The position numbers were made by a program, and so were the translations under genes. Below the pieces are notes generated by a model. That model searched no databases. It saw only the letters and a list, made by a program, of their open reading frames with translations, and was not told the origin of the DNA. Below, piece by piece: positions 48,001 through 56,171 of a stretch of DNA of 64,000 nucleotides (the stretch's first letter is position 1; each line of letters opens with the position of its first letter). Origin of the DNA: Methylotenera mobilis 13 (lineage in GTDB: Bacteria > Pseudomonadota > Gammaproteobacteria > Burkholderiales > Methylophilaceae); NCBI RefSeq assembly GCF_000384255.1, contig NZ_KB913035.1, positions 905,362 through 969,361 of the forward strand, read 5' to 3'.

Positions 48001-49560
48001 ATGATACTTTTAAATAGATTGCCCCAATTAATGATGCGCAACCAATTAAGTATGCTGTTAATAGGCGCTGCGGTTCTGATTGCCTCATGGATTATTTATT
48101 CGCAGCATGGCTGGGTAACATCCGACTCCATTTTATATTTCGAAATGGCACGTTTGATTACTGATGGGCAATGGCAAGCTGCTACCACTATGTTCAAATG
48201 GCCTTTCTATCCTAGCCTGATCGCCTTGGTACACATGGCGACAGGTCTATCCATACAGACTAGTGCACAATGTTTAAGCATTGTTTTTTTTACAACGAGC
48301 CTATGGGCACTGATTAAAATCGTTACCCAGCTTGGTGGTAATCAACGAGCACAAATATTGGCTGCCTTGATGGTATTCGGCTCTACCTATATCGTTGGTG
48401 ACATTATGCCTATGTCCACCCGTGACCAAGGTTATTGGGCGTTTATGTTATTGGCATTGTGGCAATTGATTGTATTTTATAAACACGGAGCCATTAAAAA
48501 TGCGCTTGCTTGGCAGGTGTTGGTTTTGGTTGCGACATTGTTTCGTATTGAAGGTGCTGTTTATATACTTGCATTACCTTTAGCGTTATTACTGTTACCT
48601 AAACCTAGAGATAACGGTAATACTATTCTTCTGTTATTTCGTGCCTATGTGTTCTTTATCTTACTGGGAATATTAGGCCTGCTCGCAGTGGTTATGTCTA
48701 ATAGCATTAATTTAGATGCATTAGGTCGCTTAAAAGAGTTGCTTACTGGTTTCTCTGATATTGAGCAGAATATTAAACAAAATTTGATTAATCGCGTGGA
48801 TATTATGCGCGATCAGGTCATTGGTGAGCCATTTAAGGAATTTGCTTGGTTTACTTTTTTACTTTCACTTTTCAGTATCAGCGTGATTAAATGTTTTTTT
48901 GTTGCGGGGTGGTCACCAGCAATTCTTGCATTATCACATACGCATCAATCACGAGATTTACTGGATAAAGACACATTCAAGGTGTTGAGCGTGTTTGCAA
49001 TGATTACCTGGGTGATTGCGTGCTTAATTATATTGAAAGTGAATATTCTGTCGGGGCGCTATGTAGTTCTATTTGGATTTGTGCTTATCGCTGTTGCGAG
49101 TGTCATTGCAGAAGCACATTTACAGCGTTGGAAGCATGCTACATTTAGTATTAAAGCAATACTGGTGGGCTGTGCCATCATGATATTGTTGGGCTTTATT
49201 AGTAATGTGTTGCCCAAGCGTGATGGATACCACTATGAAATTAACGCCGTGCAATATGTGCAGCAGTCGCTTGCCGATAGCAAACAACAGTCTGTACTTT
49301 ACACCTCAGAGAAACAGAGGTTTTATGCACAAAAGCCTTATGAAGATAGAAATTACGATGAGTGGCAATATTTAGTTGAGCGTATTGAAGATGGTCGTGT
49401 TAATGAATATGAGTTTGTGGTGATTAACCTCAACATAAAAGCGGATAGTGCAGCTAAAGAGACCTATTTGCAAACGCACTTAACTCAATTTAAACAAGAC
49501 AAAGTGTTCTATGGGTATAAAAAGAAAAAAAGAACATTTGTCTATCGTCGCATACCTTAA
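48001..49560 (+). CDS. Polytopic membrane protein, GT-C glycosyltransferase-like
   Basis: A 519-residue inner-membrane protein with about ten spans, then a soluble C-terminal region of about 110 residues. After span 1 the first periplasmic loop has S-D-S-I-L-Y-F-E, resembling the acidic loop motif of GT-C enzymes (ArnT/GT39 group), which use polyprenyl-phosphate sugars. It starts 6 bp after the previous gene and closes the run. It could equally be a polysaccharide polymerase; no decisive motif is seen. Confidence 0.6.
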   Translation: MILLNRLPQLMMRNQLSMLLIGAAVLIASWIIYSQHGWVTSDSILYFEMARLITDGQWQAATTMFKWPFYPSLIALVHMATGLSIQTSAQCLSIVFFTTSLWALIKIVTQLGGNQRAQILAALMVFGSTYIVGDIMPMSTRDQGYWAFMLLALWQLIVFYKHGAIKNALAWQVLVLVATLFRIEGAVYILALPLALLLLPKPRDNGNTILLLFRAYVFFILLGILGLLAVVMSNSINLDALGRLKELLTGFSDIEQNIKQNLINRVDIMRDQVIGEPFKEFAWFTFLLSLFSISVIKCFFVAGWSPAILALSHTHQSRDLLDKDTFKVLSVFAMITWVIACLIILKVNILSGRYVVLFGFVLIAVASVIAEAHLQRWKHATFSIKAILVGCAIMILLGFISNVLPKRDGYHYEINAVQYVQQSLADSKQQSVLYTSEKQRFYAQKPYEDRNYDEWQYLVERIEDGRVNEYEFVVINLNIKADSAAKETYLQTHLTQFKQDKVFYGYKKKKRTFVYRRIP

Positions 49561-49594
49561 CTCAATGCTAAGTTCAATCTGGCTCAGTCATTTA

Positions 49595-50317
49595 TTAATG
49601 TGGTGGATTGTCTAAAAACGTTTTCATTGTTTTCTGAAATACTAGTGCTTGTTTGCTAGTTAATTTGGCTTGTTGAATATAAGCGACGGTTAGCAATTGC
49701 CAATTTTTCTGACCAAATTGTTCGTTTAGTTTGGCATAGCGTGTCACATGGCGAAAGCTCCGCAAGCGTGTGTTAAACCATAATGCCCATGGATAAATGC
49801 ACATATCAGCAACATCAATCAATCCCATTTCTTCTTCTGGTGTTAGCACGATATTGCCTAAATGTAATGATCGAAAGTGCACGCCTGAACTGTGCAAACG
49901 TGCAATAAAAGCACCTAACTGCGCAATATGTGCGGTGCTTAACTCTTCACTCATGAGTAACTCTTTAAGTGTTTTACCAGGTAATGGCATGTATTCAACA
50001 GCGTAAGTTTGCGCGTTGTTTTTCTTTGGTTTAAATACAATAGGTGCAGGTAGTGCGCTAAAAATTGCGTCATCTGCTAATAAGTAAGTGTCAACGACAT
50101 TTACGGTGGGTATGCGCAGATGATGTAGGCGCTTAGCATTTGCACAAAAGCGTTGTGCATAGCCATACCACCTAGCAATGCTCCATTGATTACGTAGTCT
50201 GAATAATTTGAGTATATTCCCATTGGCAAGCTTTAATACTTTGAGACCTCTCGGGTCAAACTCAATAATCTTTGCACCTTCTAAAGACTTTGCTGACAAT
50301 GACGATGAGTTACGCAT
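49595..50317 (-). CDS. LPS kinase-like protein (InaA/Kdo kinase superfamily) with altered catalytic loop
   Basis: A 240-residue protein kinase-like fold. The Lys strand is F-K-P-K-K or N-I-L-K-L-F. The catalytic loop reads H-S-S-G-V-H-F-R-S-L-H-L-G-N-I-V: the usual Asp of H-x-D-L-H-x-x-N is Ser150, while the Asn and the following I-D-V-A-D (metal loop) are kept. I recall the same F-R-S-L-H-L-G-N in pseudomonad 'toluene tolerance' type proteins near core genes, so the change is probably family-wide. It may phosphorylate or only bind a core sugar. It is monocistronic, convergent with the gene at 48001-49560. Confidence 0.68.
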   Translation of the reverse strand: MRNSSSLSAKSLEGAKIIEFDPRGLKVLKLANGNILKLFRLRNQWSIARWYGYAQRFCANAKRLHHLRIPTVNVVDTYLLADDAIFSALPAPIVFKPKKNNAQTYAVEYMPLPGKTLKELLMSEELSTAHIAQLGAFIARLHSSGVHFRSLHLGNIVLTPEEEMGLIDVADMCIYPWALWFNTRLRSFRHVTRYAKLNEQFGQKNWQLLTVAYIQQAKLTSKQALVFQKTMKTFLDNPPH

Positions 50318-50474
50318 AAGTTTTAATCTGTGAGTGTCACTAACCGTGACGATGTTTAGACAATAATTGCTACATTATACAACTTGCGTTGGTTTGTTAG
50401 GTTTTAGCTGCAAACTTTAGCCTCAGCCTTAGTGTTAAGTCCTAGATTAGAAATGGTTGTAAATTAGATTGAGT

Positions 50475-51449
50475 TTAAGTTGATAGTGTTTCTAGTACTT
50501 TGAGAACCTCATCAACACTAGGAATCATATTAATGTTACCTAGGTTTATGGCGGGGGCATTGGCACCTGCCATGACGCCCGTAAGTTCAGGATTAGTATC
50601 CGTATAGATGGCAACAGTAGGTGTGCTTAAAGCTGCACTTAGGTGAGATAAGCCTGTATCTACGCCGATTGCATAGCGTGCTTTTGAAATTAGGCTGGCC
50701 AATTGTGCAATTCTGAGCTTAGGTAACACAACCACATTGGTCGCTGCACTGGCAATTCTTAGTGCGCGCGTATATTCAGCCTGGCTGGCCCAAGGTAGTA
50801 ATAGTTTTAACTGTTGTGCTTTAAGTGCAGATGCTAAATTAATCCAATGAGATTCTGGCCATAATTTACTGTCTCGGCTGGTGCCATGTAAGCCAATCAC
50901 ATAAGGGCTGTTAATCTCAATGTTTAGGGATTCGATCTCTAAAAGAGGGGCTTGAATGCCGTAGTCTGGTGCGCCGTTGGGAACAATGTAACCCAAGCTT
51001 TGTGCCACCAATGAGCGATTGCGAGTCACTGCATGCTGTTGGTATGAAATATTGTAGGTGTGTTGATAGAAATGGCTGGCAAATGATTCGCGTATAGAGT
51101 GTTTATCGTACCCATATCTTGACCCCGATGCACCGCAAGCAATGATTGCACTCTTTACCAAGCCTTGTGTATCAATAATTGCATCATAGGGTTGTGCTGA
51201 TAGTAAATGCTTACATTCGCTTATTTCATGCCAAGTGCTTTGTTTTAATAGATTCTTCCGCCAGCGCCTGATTGCCACGTGGTGAATGTTCTTCACTTTT
51301 GGGTGTAAGCGTGGAATGTCAGCAAATGCTTCTTCAACCACCCAATCAATATGCGCATCAGGGTAATGATGCAAAATATCATTGATGACAGGCAGATTGT
51401 GTATGACATCACCAAGTGATGAGGTTTTAACCAGCAAAATACGTTTCAT
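50475..51449 (-). CDS. waaC: Lipopolysaccharide heptosyltransferase I
   Basis: A 324-residue GT9 enzyme that adds the first L-glycero-D-manno-heptose to Kdo of lipid A core. It begins I-L-L-V-K-T-S-S-L-G-D-V-I-H-N-L-P-V, has H-G-T-S-R-D-S-K-L-W-P, and ends with G-V-D-T-G-L-S-H-L-S-A-A. WaaC is preferred over WaaF because of K-T-S-S-L-G-D and the length. It diverges from the waaG-waaP fusion with only 28 bp between starts, so their promoters must overlap each other or the coding regions. Confidence 0.93.
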   Translation of the reverse strand: MKRILLVKTSSLGDVIHNLPVINDILHHYPDAHIDWVVEEAFADIPRLHPKVKNIHHVAIRRWRKNLLKQSTWHEISECKHLLSAQPYDAIIDTQGLVKSAIIACGASGSRYGYDKHSIRESFASHFYQHTYNISYQQHAVTRNRSLVAQSLGYIVPNGAPDYGIQAPLLEIESLNIEINSPYVIGLHGTSRDSKLWPESHWINLASALKAQQLKLLLPWASQAEYTRALRIASAATNVVVLPKLRIAQLASLISKARYAIGVDTGLSHLSAALSTPTVAIYTDTNPELTGVMAGANAPAINLGNINMIPSVDEVLKVLETLST

Positions 51450-51477
51450 AGTGATATTTTCGCATACAATTCTATAA

Positions 51478-53481
51478 ATGAAATTCGCTTTTATTATCTT
51501 TAAATATTTTCCTTATGGTGGTGTGCAGCGCGATATGTTACGTATCGCCCAAGATTGCATTGCACTAGGTCATGAAGTCACTGTTTTTACTGGGCAATGG
51601 CAGGGTGCGAAACCAGATAATCTAAAAGTCGTGGTATGCGAGAGTAAGGGTTGGTTAAATCATCAAAAGCATGAAAATTTGATTCAAAATATTCAACAAG
51701 AAATAAACGACAGCCATGTAGATTTAATCGTAGGGTTCAATCGAATGGCTGGTTTAGATGTGTATTTTGCAGCCGACTCTTGTTTTGTAGCCAAAGCTTA
51801 TGATGAGCGGCCTTGGTGGTATCGCTACACACCTCGGTTTAAGTGGTTTCAACGGGCAGAGGATGCTATTTTTAATGTGAACGGACACTGTCATATTTTC
51901 ACGCTGACGCAGGCTGAGCAATCCTTATTCCAACGTTGGTATTACACCCCCGATTCACGTTTTCACTTAATACCACCATTTTTATCACCACTGCGTTTTG
52001 GTATGCCTCGTGATGAGTACAGTGACGTGGATATGGACAAGCGTCAAGTATTGCGCTCTGATATGCGTGCAAGTTTTGGCTTTAAGGCTGAAGATCTGGT
52101 TTTATTATTAGTTGGCTCTGGCTTTAAAACTAAAGGCGCTGACCGTGCGGTGCTGTCCGTTCATGCCTTGCCTGTTGCGTTACGTCAGCAGGTGAAGCTG
52201 TTGATTATTGGACAAGATTCAGCGCAGCATTTGAACAAGCAAATTGCAGAGTTAGGGTTAGTGTCGCAAATTAAAGTGCTGGGTGGGCGTGATGATATTC
52301 CTCAGTTAATGCAAGCGAGTGATGTGATGATACATCCTGCAAGACGTGAGTTAGCTGGCCACGTGCTGTTAGAGGCGATGGCTTGTGGTTTGCCTGTTAT
52401 TACTACCGACCAATGTGGTTATGCGTCTCATATTGAACAAGCAAAGGCTGGCGTTGTATTAAAGTCACCATTCTCACAGGATGCTCTTAACTCAGTTTTG
52501 CTTGATTTTCTGCAAGGACATCTTCAGGCTTACCAAAAGACTGGACGACGCTATGCGCAGCAACTTATGCAGCGTAATCCAGGGCAAGCGGAGGCGCGCA
52601 TACTGACTAATATTGTAGATACCATGAAAACATCACCACTTAAAGTAGCGTCGGATAAGAACAATAAAGACCTTTTGTTATGGATTGCACCTGAGCATGA
52701 TGCGCAATTAAAAGGCATGTCTTTTAATGATTTTATGGCGCTGAGTGGTTTTACGGTGCGCGCTGCTGCAAATCGTAAAACCATGCGAGTAGGTATTAAA
52801 GACCGCTCATACTTTGTTAAACAACATGGTGGCGTGGGTTGGAAAGAGCTCGTTAAAAACTATTTAAGTGCAAAGCGCCCTGTGATAGGTGCGATGACAG
52901 AAGTGCATGCGATACAAACGCTCACTACCTTAGGTATACGCACAACGCCAATGGCAGCCTATGGTGTAAGCGGACGGTGTGCAGCTACACAACAGTCATT
53001 CTTGCTCACTGAAGACTTAGGCGACATTGTTTCATTAGAAGACATATGTAAAACATGGGTGACGAACCCGCCTAGCCAAACAGAGCGCCAGACTATGTTG
53101 ATTGCTGTTGCTAAGTTAGCCAAGCGTTTTCATAGTGCAGGTTTAAGTCATCGCGATTTCTATCTGTGTCATATTGCACTTCAGCGTAATGTAATCGTGA
53201 CGGAAGATACTGAGTTTTATTTGTTAGATCTACATCGAGTGCTGCATCACCAGCCTGTTCATGGCAGTGCTGTGCGCAAAGACATTGCCGGTTTGATATT
53301 CTCATGCATGGATTACGGCTTTACTGCGCAGGACTGGGATATATTTAAGGCGCACTATTTGCCGCAGGATGCAAAGTTCTGGCAACAAGTTGATAAGCGT
53401 GCACACAAGTTATACGCCAGGTTTAACAGTGATAAGTTCCAGAAGCGAGTGAAAGCGGAGAGAGACGCTGTAGATTACTAA
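51478..53481 (+). CDS. WaaG-WaaP fusion: core glucosyltransferase joined to heptose kinase
   Basis: A 667-residue two-enzyme protein. Residues 1-380 are a GT4 enzyme like WaaG (F-K-Y-F-P-Y-G-G-V-Q-R-D-M-L-R-I-A at the start; H-P-A-R-R-E-L-A-G-H-V-L-L-E-A-M with the donor-site Glu), which adds glucose to heptose II in enteric cores. Residues about 415-660 are a WaaP-like kinase (V-G-I-K-D-R-S-Y-F-V-K-Q-H-G-G-V-G-W-K-E; catalytic H558-R-D560-F-Y-L-C-H; Y-L-L-D-L-H-R), which phosphorylates heptose I. The frame is continuous with no sign of an internal error. In enteric bacteria and Pseudomonas these are separate adjacent genes. Confidence 0.88.
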   Translation: MKFAFIIFKYFPYGGVQRDMLRIAQDCIALGHEVTVFTGQWQGAKPDNLKVVVCESKGWLNHQKHENLIQNIQQEINDSHVDLIVGFNRMAGLDVYFAADSCFVAKAYDERPWWYRYTPRFKWFQRAEDAIFNVNGHCHIFTLTQAEQSLFQRWYYTPDSRFHLIPPFLSPLRFGMPRDEYSDVDMDKRQVLRSDMRASFGFKAEDLVLLLVGSGFKTKGADRAVLSVHALPVALRQQVKLLIIGQDSAQHLNKQIAELGLVSQIKVLGGRDDIPQLMQASDVMIHPARRELAGHVLLEAMACGLPVITTDQCGYASHIEQAKAGVVLKSPFSQDALNSVLLDFLQGHLQAYQKTGRRYAQQLMQRNPGQAEARILTNIVDTMKTSPLKVASDKNNKDLLLWIAPEHDAQLKGMSFNDFMALSGFTVRAAANRKTMRVGIKDRSYFVKQHGGVGWKELVKNYLSAKRPVIGAMTEVHAIQTLTTLGIRTTPMAAYGVSGRCAATQQSFLLTEDLGDIVSLEDICKTWVTNPPSQTERQTMLIAVAKLAKRFHSAGLSHRDFYLCHIALQRNVIVTEDTEFYLLDLHRVLHHQPVHGSAVRKDIAGLIFSCMDYGFTAQDWDIFKAHYLPQDAKFWQQVDKRAHKLYARFNSDKFQKRVKAERDAVDY

Positions 53482-53489
53482 GCGGTTAC

Positions 53490-54368
53490 TTAATCTTTAG
53501 GCGCATTCAATTTCTGCATCGCATGTCGCCTTGCTTTGTAGCGGTTATATTGCCATAAATACTGTTCTGGTTTTTGGGCGACTTGGTGCTCAATTGCTTG
53601 GTTTAATAAGGTAGGCGTGGCGATTGTATCTACTTTATTAAAATAGATATGATAGCCACTTCCGTTGCTGAGTCGTTCTCCGAACACCATCATTACCTTA
53701 GCGCCAGTTTTTTCTGCTAATTTACTTGCTAAAGTCATGGTGTAGGCGGGTTTGCCAAAGAAGTCAGCCCACTCGCCTTCGCCCTCAGCGGGGATTTGGT
53801 CAGGCAGTATGCCGATTGCTTCGCCGCGTTTAAGCGCCTGCATAAGCTTGCGTACACCGTTAGCATTTGCTTCAGCAAGCGTTACGCCAGTGCGTGATCT
53901 GCCTTTTACAATCAGATCCTGTAAAAATTTTAGCTTTGGTGGTCGATAAAGTACTGTCACAGGGTGCTTAGCGCCGTAGCAAATAGAGGTTATTTCAAAG
54001 CAACCTAGGTGAGGGGTTAAAAAGATAAGACCTTTACCCAATGATAATGCGGCTTCTACATCCTCCCAGCCGACAATTCCTTTGACTAAGCTAGATAGCT
54101 CGGACTCACTTTTCCCCCATATTGCTAGGGACTCTAATAATGACTTTCCTGTTTCTGTGATATTTGCATTAATCAGTTGTTTGATTGCATCTTCATTTTT
54201 ACATAAACTACTTTGCTCAATATTACTGCGTTGTATACGTGCGCTTTTGGTGTTACAGAAATACAGTATCCAACCAAGTGCTTTTGCAATTTGGTGGATA
54301 AAAGGCAGTGGTAAAAAAGCTAAGAGTTTGCTAAAAAATATGAGCATATGGTTAATGTATTTAATCAC
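53490..54368 (-). CDS. Lipid A lauroyl/myristoyl acyltransferase, LpxL family
   Basis: A 292-residue inner-membrane late acyltransferase of lipid A. It has an N-terminal hydrophobic anchor (about 6-35), the catalytic H-x4-E as H-L-G-C-F-E, then V-L-Y-R-P-P-K and G-I-L-P-D-Q. It transfers an acyl chain from acyl carrier protein to Kdo2-lipid IVA. Whether it is LpxL or LpxM type is not decidable by eye. Convergent with the WaaG-WaaP fusion (8-bp gap). Confidence 0.87.
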   Translation of the reverse strand: MIKYINHMLIFFSKLLAFLPLPFIHQIAKALGWILYFCNTKSARIQRSNIEQSSLCKNEDAIKQLINANITETGKSLLESLAIWGKSESELSSLVKGIVGWEDVEAALSLGKGLIFLTPHLGCFEITSICYGAKHPVTVLYRPPKLKFLQDLIVKGRSRTGVTLAEANANGVRKLMQALKRGEAIGILPDQIPAEGEGEWADFFGKPAYTMTLASKLAEKTGAKVMMVFGERLSNGSGYHIYFNKVDTIATPTLLNQAIEHQVAQKPEQYLWQYNRYKARRHAMQKLNAPKD

Positions 54369-54703
54369 CGAGCAGTAGTGATGGGGTTGGGGTGGCGAAT
54401 AAAAGCTAAGCGCTATTATTACATGAAATTTGATATGATAATTTTCAACTAGAATTCATCATTCACAATTGCCATGAATAATCACATGAAAAAAGTAAAC
54501 CTAGAAGTTATAATCATAGTGATGTCATCAATTGATGTTTGTTGTTTTCTTGAGTTGTAAAGTACAAAACGACACGTGAAGACCCATAATTAAACGTTTT
54601 GATGGTAAATTGATTTCGACGTGCGCTTGGATTGTAACTAACTTGTTTTAACTACTGAATTTAACGCTAAACTCCCAAAACTATCATCATTTAAGTCACT
54701 AGC
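54369..54703. other. 335-bp AT-rich intergenic region
   Basis: Divergent promoter region between the acyltransferase and the tandem-kinase gene. I see no ORF, RNA fold or clear -35/-10 pair in it. Confidence 0.5.
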
Positions 54704-56125
54704 TTGCAGCAAATTTTACTAAATAATTCAGAGCCTATCCTTGTTGATGAGACTGTTCGAACAGTCCCGCATCAGCGCATAGTGGTGCGTGGCGTCTGGA
54801 ACGGGCAAGCAGTCTTTGCTAAAGTTTTTTATGGTGCACGTGCCAAGCAGCATTATTTACGAGACTTGTCTGGCGTTAATTATTTGGCAGCAGCAAATAT
54901 TTTAACGCCATCCCTGCTACACAAAGACGAGTCTATTGTTGATGGTGCATTGGCCTATGTATTAATTTTTACCGCGATTGCTGACGCTGTGAATACAGAG
55001 CAGTTATTAGCTACATCAAGTCATCAGGGCAGATTTGATTTGGCGGTCAAATTGGTGAAGGTCGTAGCAAGCCATCACCAAGCTAATTTGCTACAAACGG
55101 ATTTGTACCCAAAGAATTTTTTAGCTACAGCTGAGCATGTTTATACGATTGATGGAGATGGTATACGCCATTATGCAAAGTTGGATCAAAAAACTGCTTT
55201 GCAAAATCTGAGTTTATTATTATCGAAATTTGATGTTTTAGATATTGAATATTGGATCGACGATTTATTGGCTGTTTACGCACAAACTCGAGATTGGAAG
55301 ACCTTTCCGCATCGAGCCACTGTGCCGGGGTTGGTTAATGCTTATCGTCAAAAAATTGCATCGATGTATGCTGATAAGAAAGTGTTTCGCCAATGTACCG
55401 ATATCAATACTCATCAATATCGAAATAGCTTTATCGCTTGGGCTAGCGCTTATTCAAGTTTACCTATTCCTTCGGAAATCAAGCAACTCGATGCCTTAAT
55501 TGCTAAGGCTAACTTGCTTAAAGACGGCAACACGTGTACGGTAGCGTTGGCTAAAATTGATGATACGGACGTGGTCGTTAAGCGCTATAACATCAAAAAC
55601 GTGACCCATCGCTTAAGTCGAATGTTCCGCCAAACACGGGCTTCCATTTCTTGGGCAAATGCCTATCGGTTAAATTTTTTGGGGATTAATACCCCTAAAC
55701 CTATCGCGTTGATAGAGCAGCGAGATTTTTACTTAAGAGGAAAAGCTTACTTTTTAAGTGAATATGTAGAGGCGCCAGATGTAGCGACCTATTTTGCACA
55801 GGCTCAAGACCCTGCGGTGAGTGATGAGGCTGTTAAAGAGATTGTCCAGTTGTTCTATCGCCTTTATTTGCTAAAACTATCTCATGGCGATATGAAGTTC
55901 AGTAACATCAAAATGTTGGGCACCCGTCCTATGTTGATAGATTTAGACAGTATGCAACAGCATCATTGCCAATATTTTGCATCAAAAGCCCATGCAAAAG
56001 ACTTGCGGCGCTTTATGCGAAATTGGAAAGATGACACATCCCTGTATAATGCGTTCTTACAGGCTTTTAAAGTGGTTTATGTAGACCATTCACCGCTCAA
56101 AAAAGCGAAAATTTTAAGTGATTGA
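54704..56125 (+). CDS. Protein with two tandem LPS kinase-like domains
   Basis: A 473-residue cytosolic protein. Domain 1 (about 15-190): K-V-F strand and catalytic loop H-H-Q-A-N-L-L-Q-T-D133-L-Y-P-K-N138, then I-D-G-D150-152. Domain 2 (about 270-465): V-V-V-K-R-Y, catalytic loop S-H394-G-D396-M-K-F-S-N401 and I-D413-L-D. Both keep Asp, Asn and metal Asp. Domain 2 resembles Kdo/heptose kinases (WapP/WapQ/InaA group). The start is TTG: a stop lies 12 bp upstream in frame and there is no ATG before the first domain. A carbamoyltransferase follows 46 bp on. It probably phosphorylates two core positions or has one regulatory domain; inferred. Confidence 0.78.
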   Translation: MQQILLNNSEPILVDETVRTVPHQRIVVRGVWNGQAVFAKVFYGARAKQHYLRDLSGVNYLAAANILTPSLLHKDESIVDGALAYVLIFTAIADAVNTEQLLATSSHQGRFDLAVKLVKVVASHHQANLLQTDLYPKNFLATAEHVYTIDGDGIRHYAKLDQKTALQNLSLLLSKFDVLDIEYWIDDLLAVYAQTRDWKTFPHRATVPGLVNAYRQKIASMYADKKVFRQCTDINTHQYRNSFIAWASAYSSLPIPSEIKQLDALIAKANLLKDGNTCTVALAKIDDTDVVVKRYNIKNVTHRLSRMFRQTRASISWANAYRLNFLGINTPKPIALIEQRDFYLRGKAYFLSEYVEAPDVATYFAQAQDPAVSDEAVKEIVQLFYRLYLLKLSHGDMKFSNIKMLGTRPMLIDLDSMQQHHCQYFASKAHAKDLRRFMRNWKDDTSLYNAFLQAFKVVYVDHSPLKKAKILSD

Positions 56126-56171
56126 ATTTTATTTACATGAAATTCGACAATAATTTAGTAGAGTTAACTCA

